Positions 1-5,474 of a stretch of DNA of 6,759 bases are shown here, one piece after another. How positions within the stretch are numbered: position 1 is the stretch's first letter; each line of letters opens with the position of its first letter. This DNA is from an uncultured Victivallaceae bacterium (GTDB lineage: Bacteria; Verrucomicrobiota; Lentisphaeria; Victivallales; Victivallaceae). The notes below the pieces were generated by a model. It saw nothing but the letters and a program-made list of their open reading frames with translations. It did no database searches and was not told the origin of the DNA. The stretch is taken from contig CAKUKT010000147.1 of NCBI GenBank assembly GCA_934663655.1, forward strand, positions 1 to 6,759, in the 5' to 3' direction. The position numbers and the translations under genes are program-made.

Positions 1-69
1 GATATATCATCTTAGACTCTTTGTCAACTTGATTTCCACCTTTTGGGGTCGTCGCGGCAACAAAAATCG

Positions 70-128
70 AAAAAAAATGTTGCGATGAAAAAAATTTTCT
101 TGCATTTTCGCAAATCTAAAACTATATT
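70..128 (+). promoter_or_regulatory. Sigma-70-type promoter with UP-like A/T tract for the TIGR04073 gene
   Basis: Seen: -35 TTGCAT (100-105), a 17-nt spacer and -10 TATATT (123-128). Upstream of the -35 lie an A8 tract (70-77) and an A7T4 tract (88-98), which resemble the UP element that binds the RNA polymerase alpha subunit. The start of transcription would fall near 134, giving a leader of about 97 nt before the ATG at 231. Two imperfect inverted repeats overlap this region: GCAACA/TGTTGC at 57-62/78-83, and TGCGA..AAAA/TTTTCGCA at 81-91/105-112. Strong expression is inferred from base composition only. Positions 1-69 hold no gene that I can support. Confidence 0.6.
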
Positions 129-230
129 GCATCAAGGATGCGTGTCGACCGGTGTGTTTTACAGGCCTGGTGAACGATGGCTTGAGGAACGTACCTGAAA
201 TAATTAGGAAATATTTCTGAGGACATTCAA

Positions 231-665
231 ATGAAATTTGGGAAACGGTTTTTCGCGGCGATGATTCTGGCGGCAACGGTTTTCGGCGGTGGACAGCTGA
301 TGGCCGAGGAAGGAGACTGGTGGATCATGAAGCCGGTTGAGAAACTCAGCCGGGGTATCGCCAATGTCGCCTTCGGCGCCCTTGAAGTGCCGATGAAGAT
401 GTGGGATGTCAACGAAGGAGCCGGCGGAATCGCCGGACTCACCTATGGTACTCTGCGCGGCGTGACCTTTTTCATCGCCCGGGAGGTGGTCGGAGTGGTT
501 GACATCGTGACCTTCCCCTTCCCGCTTCCCAACTGCCCGGACAACCCGAATGGTTTTGGTTACGGCTATGGCCCGCTGATGCGGCCGGCGTGGGTTGTCG
601 ATGTTGAACACGATTGGAACAACTTCATTTTTGACCGCGGCGCGATCGTTTCGGAAACGTATTGA
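231..665 (+). CDS. Exosortase system-associated protein, TIGR04073 family, secreted
   Basis: A 144-residue protein of unknown biochemical role. Residues 1-25 are a signal peptide: basic MKFGKR, hydrophobic core 7-21, likely cleavage after LMA (about 25). The mature part matches my memory of the TIGR04073 pattern: a KLSRGIANVAFGALEVP segment (38-54), N61 with a GG, AGLTYGTLRG (68-77), then the GVVDIVTFPFPLP block (88-100) and a YGYGPLMRPAWVVD stretch (111-124). The family is known mainly from Verrucomicrobia and Lentisphaerae genomes that encode exosortase/PEP-CTERM sorting; it is associated by co-occurrence and has no proven function. It has no catalytic motif that I recognise and only one cysteine (C102). 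The start is fixed by GAGGA (219-223), 7 nt before the ATG, and by the signal peptide. It is probably a single-gene transcript: own promoter upstream, terminator downstream. An envelope location is inferred. Confidence 0.8.
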   Translation: MKFGKRFFAAMILAATVFGGGQLMAEEGDWWIMKPVEKLSRGIANVAFGALEVPMKMWDVNEGAGGIAGLTYGTLRGVTFFIAREVVGVVDIVTFPFPLPNCPDNPNGFGYGYGPLMRPAWVVDVEHDWNNFIFDRGAIVSETY

Positions 666-735
666 CGCCTGATTGTTCCGCAATGGCACCGGAGTGTGCG
701 CCGTTTGCGGAGCGGGGTTGAAAGTGATTGACGGG

Positions 736-771
736 GAATCGCGGTGGAGTATCTGCCGCGATTCTTTCGTT
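736..771 (+). terminator. Intrinsic terminator after the TIGR04073 gene
   Basis: Perfect 9-bp stem GAATCGCGG (736-744) / CCGCGATTC (756-764) with an 11-nt loop, followed directly by TTTCGTT. It lies 70 nt past the stop codon. The stem is GC-rich and perfect, but the T tract is interrupted. It would separate the transcript from ychF. Confidence 0.6.
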
Positions 772-799
772 GATACGGAAAAATCGGAGCGGAGGTTAT

Positions 800-857
800 C
801 CGGAAGCGGAGAAGCGCCGGCTGCGGTTTTTTTCATCAGGAAACGGCGGTGGTTTCC
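800..857 (+). other. Hairpin-rich ychF upstream region with a T7 tract
   Basis: A weak stem (CCG..AGC at 800-807 with GCTGCGG at 820-826) precedes seven T residues (827-833), and a second hairpin GGAAAC/GTTTCC (839-844/852-857, 7-nt loop) follows. The first could be a backup terminator; both could lie in the ychF leader. I found no convincing promoter for ychF between 772 and 925: TTGATA at 770-775 has no good -10 at normal spacing, and TATTAC at 902-907 has no -35. Confidence 0.3.
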
Positions 858-925
858 GGAATTTTCTGCGGAGTGGCGGTAACTTTCCGGAGACAGCGGA
901 GTATTACAGATCAGGGTTTGCAATC

Positions 926-2026
926 ATGAGTTTTTCCTGCGGTTTTGTCGGATTGCCGAATGTCGGCAAATCGACGCTTTTCAACGCGCTTTCCAAGGGA
1001 GGGGCGGAAGCGGCCAACTTCCCCTTCTGCACCATCGAACCCAACACCGGTATCGTGGCGGTGCCGGATGAACGGCTTCAGGTACTCGCCGAATTGGAGA
1101 AATCGGGCCGGATTGTGCCGGCCACGCTGAAGTTCATCGATATTGCCGGACTGGTTCGCGGCGCCAGTCAGGGCCAGGGGCTCGGCAACCAGTTTCTCGG
1201 TCATATCCGGGGCGTCGATGCGATCGCTCACGTCGTCCGGCTGTTTCCGGATGATAATGTCGTGCACGTCGCCGGCAAGTGCGATCCCGCCGACGATCTC
1301 GAGGTCATTTTCACCGAACTGATGCTCGCCGATCTCGAAATGCTCGAGAAACGGCGCGACAAAGCTCACAAAAACGCCCGTACCAACGAGCCGGACGCCA
1401 AACTCGAGTATGAACTGATCCTTAAACTGATCGAACAACTGGAGGCCGGAACCCGCCCCGATTACGATCGGGATGATCCGAAAATTGCCGCATTGGTGGA
1501 GAGTTTCGGGCTGCTCAGCGTAAAACCGGCGTTTGTCTGCGCGAATGTCGGCGAAAACCAGCTGGCCGATTTCGAAAAACTTCCGGAAGCTCAGCCTCTG
1601 CTCGAATATGCCGCCGGACATCGCCTCGAAGTCATTCCGGTCTGCGCCAAACTGGAGGATGAGCTCGGAAAACTTTCGCCGGATGAGGCGGCGATGTTCA
1701 TGGAAGAGCTCGGCATTCAGGAATCGGGATTGTCGCGGGTGATCCGTACCGGCTACCGGCTGCTCAACTATATCACCTTTTTCACCGCCGGACCGATGGA
1801 GTCCCGCGCCTGGACGGTAACGAAGGGATCGCTTGCACCCCAGGCGGCGGGTAAAATTCACACCGATATGTGTCGGGGATTCATCCGCATGGAAACCGTC
1901 TCCTACGATGATCTGGTGGCTGCCGGTGGATGGAGCAAGGCGCAGGCGGCGGGAAAACTCCGCATCGAGGGCAAGGAGTACGAAGTAGCCGACGGAGATG
2001 TGATTCATGTGAGATTCTCGGTTTGA
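926..2026 (+). CDS. ychF: Redox-regulated ribosome-associated ATPase YchF (OLA1 family)
   Basis: A 366-residue TRAFAC-class P-loop NTPase, close to the 363 residues of E. coli YchF. Visible motifs: G1 GLPNVGKST (9-17), G3 DIAGLV (72-77), and NVGE (207-210) where GTPases have NKxD, the change that makes this family prefer ATP. C35 in FPFCTIEPN matches the redox-sensitive cysteine of E. coli YchF, and H114 (NVVHVAGKCDP) matches the catalytic-loop histidine described there. A helical insertion covers about 125-200, and the TGS domain about 280-366 (YRLLNYITFFT onward). Known role of the family: a cytoplasmic protein that binds ribosomes and acts in translation and stress responses. The reading frame stays open upstream to 728, but that stretch is not family-like; the ATG at 926, with AGGG (913-916) 9 nt ahead, gives the canonical MSFSCGFVGLPNVG start. 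No defect is visible. Confidence 0.97.
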   Translation: MSFSCGFVGLPNVGKSTLFNALSKGGAEAANFPFCTIEPNTGIVAVPDERLQVLAELEKSGRIVPATLKFIDIAGLVRGASQGQGLGNQFLGHIRGVDAIAHVVRLFPDDNVVHVAGKCDPADDLEVIFTELMLADLEMLEKRRDKAHKNARTNEPDAKLEYELILKLIEQLEAGTRPDYDRDDPKIAALVESFGLLSVKPAFVCANVGENQLADFEKLPEAQPLLEYAAGHRLEVIPVCAKLEDELGKLSPDEAAMFMEELGIQESGLSRVIRTGYRLLNYITFFTAGPMESRAWTVTKGSLAPQAAGKIHTDMCRGFIRMETVSYDDLVAAGGWSKAQAAGKLRIEGKEYEVADGDVIHVRFSV

Positions 2027-2051
2027 AAAAATCCGTCAATACCGTTATATT
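2023..2051 (+). promoter_or_regulatory. Promoter of the TraR/DksA-lspA operon
   Basis: -35 TTGAAA (2023-2028), 17-nt spacer, -10 TATATT (2046-2051). The -35 overlaps the TGA stop of ychF (2024-2026), so ychF and the next operon are packed together with no terminator between them. Transcription would start near 2058. Confidence 0.65.
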
Positions 2052-2057
2052 ATGAAA

Positions 2058-2121
2058 ACGTACAAGTTGTCAACGACTTCTTTATCAATGAGGTCATAAC
2101 ATATTATGGAGGGTGGTTGAT
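2058..2121 (+). promoter_or_regulatory. Leader of the TraR/DksA operon with two small hairpins and a strong ribosome site
   Basis: AAGTTG-TCAA-CGACTT (2064-2079) forms a 6-bp stem with a tetraloop, counting one T-G pair, followed by CTTTAT. CATAA-CATA-TTATG (2095-2108) forms a 5-bp stem that touches the ribosome site GGAGG (2108-2112). That site is 9 nt before the ATG at 2122 and makes it the preferred start over the GTG at 2113. Both hairpins are weak; a regulatory role is speculative. Confidence 0.4.
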
Positions 2122-2514
2122 ATGGCGAAACGGGTCAGCGGGCTTAATTTTGAAGGCAAAGCGCGGGAGCATTACGAGGCGCTTATGCAGGCGCGCGAGG
2201 CGGTTCTTCGCCAGATGCAGTATCATGCCGAGGATGCTCTCGACTGCAGCAACGCCGACCGCCGCGGCACCACCACTCACATGGCGGATATTTCGACCGA
2301 CAATGCCAGGCACGAAATGGAGCTTAAAATGCTTTCTGAGGAAGGCGACGTGCTCAAGCTGATCGAGGACGCGATCAAGCGTCTGGTTGACGGTACCTAC
2401 GGGAAATGTCAGGAATGTGGTCAACCGATCTCCGAGGGACGGCTGGCGATCCGTCCCTACGCGGTTTTCTGCGTGAAGTGCAAATCCCGTCACGAGGAGA
2501 TGCAGCGCGGATGA
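2122..2514 (+). CDS. TraR/DksA family C4 zinc-finger transcriptional regulator
   Basis: A 130-residue protein. The N-terminal half (about 10-90) is helical and charged, as in the coiled coil that DksA-family proteins insert into the secondary channel of RNA polymerase. An acidic HMADISTDNARHE stretch (53-65) sits at the place of the coiled-coil tip, where DksA has its two key aspartates; D56 and D60 are the candidates. The C-terminal zinc finger has all four cysteines: C96-x2-C99-x17-C117-x2-C120, with the usual RLAIRPYAVFCVKC ending. Family role: it changes RNA polymerase kinetics at promoters, often together with ppGpp. Whether this one is a true DksA or one of the shorter TraR/YteA-like relatives cannot be told here, so no symbol is given. 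Start chosen at ATG 2122 because of GGAGG at good spacing. It is co-transcribed with lspA, which starts within its stop codon. Confidence 0.88.
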   Translation: MAKRVSGLNFEGKAREHYEALMQAREAVLRQMQYHAEDALDCSNADRRGTTTHMADISTDNARHEMELKMLSEEGDVLKLIEDAIKRLVDGTYGKCQECGQPISEGRLAIRPYAVFCVKCKSRHEEMQRG

Positions 2515-3041
2515 ATTCCGGCGCCGGTTTCCGGCCGATCGAGGCGCGCACTCCCCGGGAACGCCGGGTTCTCATCATCACCGGTATTATTGCGGCGGCG
2601 GTGGTCGTGCTCGATCAGGCGACCAAATTGTGGGTTACCCATTCGTTCGAGCTGCATGAAAGCCGCCCGGTTATCGCCAATCTGTTTTCGCTCACCTATG
2701 TGGTCAATTACGGTGCGGCCTGGAGTATGTTCTCCGGTCACGGTGGTGCATTGCTGGTGATCGCGGGGGTGGTCGGGTTGGCGGCGGTGGTTTTTTTCCG
2801 TTCGCTGGCCGAAGGTTTTCCGGAACGTTATCTGGCCATCATGCTGGTGCTGGCGGGAATTGTCGGCAACTCCATCGACCGCCTCTGGCGCGGGGGAGTG
2901 GTCGATTTTCTGGACTTCCACTGGAAGGAGGTCTGGCGTTATCCGGTTTTCAATGTCGCGGACATTGCCATCTGCGTCGGCATCGCCGTTTTCATCATCT
3001 CCAATCTGGCGCGGGCCCGCAAGCAGAAGCGGGGCGCATAA
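2511..3041 (+). CDS. lspA: Lipoprotein signal peptidase (signal peptidase II, LspA)
   Basis: A 176-residue inner-membrane aspartic protease that cleaves the signal peptide from diacylglyceryl-modified prolipoproteins, the step after Lgt. Family motifs in order: DQATK (35-39), NYGAAWSMF (66-74), the first catalytic motif GNSIDR (119-124) with D123, VDFLDF (131-136), and the second catalytic motif FNVADIAI (147-154) with D151. Four membrane segments are visible: about 20-42, 78-97, 107-122 and 150-167. The N-terminal tail of about 20 residues before the first segment is slightly longer than usual, and the C-terminus is basic (RARKQKRGA). The start overlaps the preceding stop as ATGA (2511-2514), with GAGGAG (2494-2499) ahead, so translation is probably coupled. 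The open frame reaches back to 2406, but that part only shadows the zinc-finger gene. No key residue is missing. Confidence 0.96.
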   Translation: MNSGAGFRPIEARTPRERRVLIITGIIAAAVVVLDQATKLWVTHSFELHESRPVIANLFSLTYVVNYGAAWSMFSGHGGALLVIAGVVGLAAVVFFRSLAEGFPERYLAIMLVLAGIVGNSIDRLWRGGVVDFLDFHWKEVWRYPVFNVADIAICVGIAVFIISNLARARKQKRGA

Positions 3042-3050
3042 ATTTCCACC

Positions 3051-3067
3051 GCAATACCCGGTATTGC
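3051..3067. terminator. Palindromic hairpin between convergent genes, possible bidirectional terminator
   Basis: GCAATAC-CCG-GTATTGC is a perfect 7-bp stem with a 3-nt loop, 9 nt after the lspA stop and 20 nt from the stop of the convergent glycosidase gene. Neither strand has a proper T tract after it; the - strand has AAATTT after a short gap. The position fits a shared transcript end, but it may work only as an RNA 3'-end stabiliser. Confidence 0.4.
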
Positions 3068-3087
3068 TGCTGACGGTACCGAGGCGA

Positions 3088-5235
3088 TCAGAAGTTGATC
3101 GACCAGGCGGCGTCACCGGCGCGGGTTGGAAGCAGTTCCGCATTCAGGACCGCACCCTCCGGACCGGAACATTTTATACCCCGGGCGTTGCGTATTCCGG
3201 CACGATATTGTTCGGGCAGGTAAAATGCCATTCTCAGCGGTTCGCCAATAACGGCTCTGATATTGCCGTACAGGGTCTTGGAATCGGCATCCCAGTGGAG
3301 ATGGTTCAATTCATAACCACCCTGGGTAATATGGCGTGACGAAAAGATCAGCTGCGGGATATCCGCAACCGGGGTGAGCCGGACCACCGTTGTATCTCCC
3401 GCGGGGATCGTGAGGAACAGTTTGTCGCGGCTGATCCCGAGGAATTTTTCCGCCCAGAAATCGTAAACGGCGAACCATTTATCGTCTCCGGTGGAAATAT
3501 GGAGATCGGCATTCAGGTTCAGGGAGAGCTCCAGGGGGGTGTCTCCCGGGTTCATGATTCCGGCCACATGCCATTCGCCGAACGGCTTGCAGACCGTGAG
3601 GTTGACGACCACCGCGGTTTTTCCGGCGGTCTGACAGTGCAGATCCATCGGATGAATATCCGCAACCGGAATGATCCGTTTGAGCAGATCGATCCGGAAA
3701 TCATCCAACTCCGCAAGTTCATCGCCGATCGTCACCGGCAGTCCGGTAAGTCCGATGAAGGAGACCCGCGAACGCGCCTGAGCCGGAGTGTTGAACTCCC
3801 GGCGCAACACCAGATTGTCGGCGTCGGCGTACAGAACCGTATTGTGCCAGGGATAGAAATGGTGAACCCGGCGGACGCTGTTGTTGAGAAATTCCTCCCA
3901 GCCGAAAACATCTCCGCCGATTCGTGCGGCGCTGAATTTGTCCATGGCAAAAGTGATGTCCCGTTCGGTCTCCCCGGAACATGAGAGCAGGTAGACCTCT
4001 GGACCGAGAACTTCACGTGCCGCGGAAACGGCGTTGCGGAGCGCGGTGTCAGAGGAGATGGCATCGTTGAAAAACCGGTCATGGTATTCATCGCAAATGG
4101 TCAGAGTGACCGGAAGACAGTCCCATTTGACGGCGAGGTACCCCCAGTCGGAAATCTGGCGGAAAACCGTTGGAATGTATTGATCGATGACGCCGGGGTG
4201 GCTGGGATCCACCCACCATTGCCCGCACCAGACGGGATGCCGGGCCAGAACCCATTCGGGGTGTTCCCGCATCAGGCGGTTGCGGCGGCCGTCGTTGGTG
4301 GCGCCGATCCAGAGGGCGGGAACCAGACCAAGAGCGCGGATTTGTGCTGCAACTGCCGCCAGTCCATCGGGGTAGGCTTCGGGACGGGGGGTGAAAATGT
4401 CCACGCCGTCCTGACCGAGTCCGTCAAAAGCACGGTGTCCCCACTCCCAGTCAACCCAGATGCAGAGTTTGTCGGTGAATCTGCCGAAGGTTTCAGCCAG
4501 TTTCCGGGCGTTTTCGATCACGGCGCCGGCGTCGGTGCGGAACTGGAGTGCGTACCAGGTCATCCAGCCGACCGGCGGGGTGGTGAAGCCGTGGCGTTTG
4601 TCCACCGGAGCGTAGGGAATATGGAATTTGTCGCGGCAGAAGTGTTCGTGAATTTTGAAGGCGATTGAGCGGCCATAATCGAGACCGGATTCAAAGCGGA
4701 AACGATATGTTCCGGATTGCCAGTCAAAACCAACTTGGAATTTGTCGGTGCTGCAGAACTCCAGAACCCGATCCTCCTGCCGGTCAAAGAGAGCGTTGTC
4801 GTGGATGGAGAAGGCCGGACCGCAGGCGGAACGGAGTCGGGATTCTTCCGCATTGAGTCGGACGCCGAAGGTGGAAGTCGCCGGCTCTTTTCCCCAGAGG
4901 ATTTCGCCTTCGATTCCGACGGTTGCCCGGGAGAAGCTCTGGATCAGAAGCCGCTCCGCCGTCAGAGTGAAACGGAGTTCCAGAGTCTCTGCCGGATAAG
5001 TTCCGCCGGACAGCTGAATAATCAACACCTGACGGTCGATTTCGCGCTGTATGATATGTTTGCGGCAGGGATAGTCGGCGGCTGCCGGATGAGCTCCTGA
5101 TGCGGTAATCACTTTGAGAACGGCGTTGTCGATGAATTTGATTTCCTGATCCGCTCCATTCGGACAAAAGAGGCAGGAAAAATTCAGGCTGTCTTCGTCG
5201 CAGATGACGGAAAGATTTCTGAAATTGCAGTACAT
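3088..5235 (-). CDS. Clan GH-D glycoside hydrolase, GH36-like putative alpha-galactosidase
   Basis: A 715-residue protein with no signal peptide, so probably cytoplasmic and acting on imported oligosaccharides. Inferred domains: N-terminal beta-sandwich (about 1-215), catalytic (beta/alpha)8 barrel (about 220-525), C-terminal beta domain (about 530-715). The barrel opens with PVGWMTWYAL (221-230), comparable to GW(N/M)(S/T)W of GH27/GH36. The likely nucleophile is D372 in VKWDCL (369-374), matching the K-(W/Y)-D motif. The likely acid/base is D442 in ARIGGDVFGW (437-446), matching RI(G/S)xD of GH36. WWVDPSHPGV (340-349) fits the family's WxDxxxP stretch. Retaining cleavage of terminal alpha-galactosides is the best guess. 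However, the usual substrate-binding DDGW reads VDWEWGH here (261-267), so the sugar may differ (for example alpha-GalNAc or another alpha-linked sugar). The start at 5235 has a weak GGAAG 11 nt upstream. The gene is divergent from an AraC regulator and is its probable target. Confidence 0.82.
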   Translation of the reverse strand: MYCNFRNLSVICDEDSLNFSCLFCPNGADQEIKFIDNAVLKVITASGAHPAAADYPCRKHIIQREIDRQVLIIQLSGGTYPAETLELRFTLTAERLLIQSFSRATVGIEGEILWGKEPATSTFGVRLNAEESRLRSACGPAFSIHDNALFDRQEDRVLEFCSTDKFQVGFDWQSGTYRFRFESGLDYGRSIAFKIHEHFCRDKFHIPYAPVDKRHGFTTPPVGWMTWYALQFRTDAGAVIENARKLAETFGRFTDKLCIWVDWEWGHRAFDGLGQDGVDIFTPRPEAYPDGLAAVAAQIRALGLVPALWIGATNDGRRNRLMREHPEWVLARHPVWCGQWWVDPSHPGVIDQYIPTVFRQISDWGYLAVKWDCLPVTLTICDEYHDRFFNDAISSDTALRNAVSAAREVLGPEVYLLSCSGETERDITFAMDKFSAARIGGDVFGWEEFLNNSVRRVHHFYPWHNTVLYADADNLVLRREFNTPAQARSRVSFIGLTGLPVTIGDELAELDDFRIDLLKRIIPVADIHPMDLHCQTAGKTAVVVNLTVCKPFGEWHVAGIMNPGDTPLELSLNLNADLHISTGDDKWFAVYDFWAEKFLGISRDKLFLTIPAGDTTVVRLTPVADIPQLIFSSRHITQGGYELNHLHWDADSKTLYGNIRAVIGEPLRMAFYLPEQYRAGIRNARGIKCSGPEGAVLNAELLPTRAGDAAWSINF

Positions 5236-5281
5236 GACGTGGTTTACTTCCGGTTGAATGGCTGGAATGGGCGACGGAATC

Positions 5282-5305
5282 CTTCTGGAATAATATATTC
5301 AGAAG
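5282..5305. repeat. Imperfect inverted repeat over the glycosidase -10 and start site
   Basis: Outer arms CTTCTG (5282-5287) and CAGAAG (5300-5305) are perfect. The match continues inward as AATA/TATT if one G (5288) is bulged. It covers the -10 (5292-5297) and the predicted start point. The position fits a repressor operator; the bound protein is unknown. Confidence 0.5.
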
Positions 5306-5320
5306 TGTGCAATTTGTCAA
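5292..5320 (-). promoter_or_regulatory. Promoter of the glycosidase gene
   Basis: On the - strand: a perfect -35 TTGACA (5320-5315), 17-nt spacer and -10 TATATT (5297-5292). Transcription would start near 5285, giving a leader of about 50 nt. The near-consensus sequence suggests a strong promoter that needs repression when not in use; inverted repeats cover both elements. Confidence 0.7.
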
Positions 5321-5324
5321 ATTG
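5310..5324. repeat. Perfect 15-bp palindrome over the glycosidase -35
   Basis: CAATTTG-T-CAAATTG: perfect 7-bp arms around one central base. It contains the whole TTGACA box of the - strand promoter, so a dimer bound here would block RNA polymerase. A LacI- or GntR-like site, or one made by the neighbouring AraC protein, is possible. Confidence 0.5.
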
Positions 5325-5358
5325 AACCACAATTCATGCTTGATTTTACCCGTGGTTC
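5324..5358. repeat. Spaced inverted half-sites GAACCAC / GTGGTTC
   Basis: GAACCAC (5324-5330) and GTGGTTC (5352-5358) are perfect 7-bp inverted copies 21 bp apart. The first lies between the two promoters; the second lies in the spacer of the AraC gene's own promoter. The 28-bp centre spacing is close to three helical turns (about 31 bp) but not exact. It could be a site for the divergent regulator, including autoregulation. Confidence 0.4.
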
Positions 5359-5367
5359 GACTATATT
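5340..5367 (+). promoter_or_regulatory. Promoter of the AraC-family gene
   Basis: -35 TTGATT (5340-5345), 16-nt spacer, -10 TATATT (5362-5367). Transcription would start near 5374, leaving a leader of about 69 nt. Its -35 is only 19 bp from the -35 of the divergent glycosidase promoter, so one protein bound between them could affect both. Confidence 0.6.
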
Positions 5368-5393
5368 AATAGTTAAAGAGTAGTCACTCACCT

Positions 5394-5423
5394 AACCGGC
5401 GGCAGGAGATCATGTCGCCGGTT
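5394..5423 (+). promoter_or_regulatory. GC-rich leader hairpin of the AraC gene
   Basis: AACCGGCG (5394-5401) pairs perfectly with CGCCGGTT (5416-5423), an 8-bp stem with a 14-nt loop. The loop holds AGGAG (5404-5408) and an ATG (5412). A competing fold exists: ACCGG at 5395-5399 can instead pair with CCGGT at 5424-5428. No T tract follows, so it is not a terminator. It could control translation of the regulator or serve as a DNA operator downstream of the promoter. Confidence 0.5.
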
Positions 5424-5474
5424 CCGGTATTGCGGAGTCAACATGATGACACCGGCACAAAAGAGGCTTCTTGA
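5412..5474 (+). CDS. Possible 20-codon upstream ORF overlapping the AraC start
   Basis: ATG at 5412 opens a 20-residue frame (MSPVPVLRSQHDDTGTKEAS) that ends with TGA at 5472-5474, inside the AraC coding region and in another frame. AGGAG sits only 3 nt before the ATG, shorter than ideal. No family is recognisable. If translated, it would interfere with initiation at 5443. It may be chance. Confidence 0.2.
   Translation: MSPVPVLRSQHDDTGTKEAS

Noticed and set aside
1..27. Possible outward - strand promoter (TTGACA at 27-22 with TATATC at 6-1)
   Set aside because: The spacer is only 15 nt and the window edge cuts the context, so a divergent gene cannot be supported.
204..220. AGGAAATATTTCTGA resembling the AGGAATATTTCCGG hairpin near 6504, as a shared operator
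   Set aside because: The match is short, AT-rich and differs in spacing, and the two genes have no evident functional link.
7..276. 89-codon frame on the - strand at the left edge
   Set aside because: It crosses the promoter and start of the TIGR04073 gene and has no recognisable features.
728..925. N-terminal extension of ychF by 66 codons
   Set aside because: The stretch has no YchF similarity and runs through hairpins and a T7 tract. The ATG at 926 gives the exact family N-terminus.
911..2008. Long open frame (365 codons) antisense to ychF
   Set aside because: It lies fully opposite a clearly conserved gene, has no recognisable domain and follows from GC-rich codon use. The same holds for the antisense frames at 204-923, 2490-3143 and 5410-6450.
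2406..2510. Upstream extension of lspA by 35 codons
   Set aside because: It overlaps the zinc-finger coding region in another frame; the coupled ATGA start at 2511 fits the family length.
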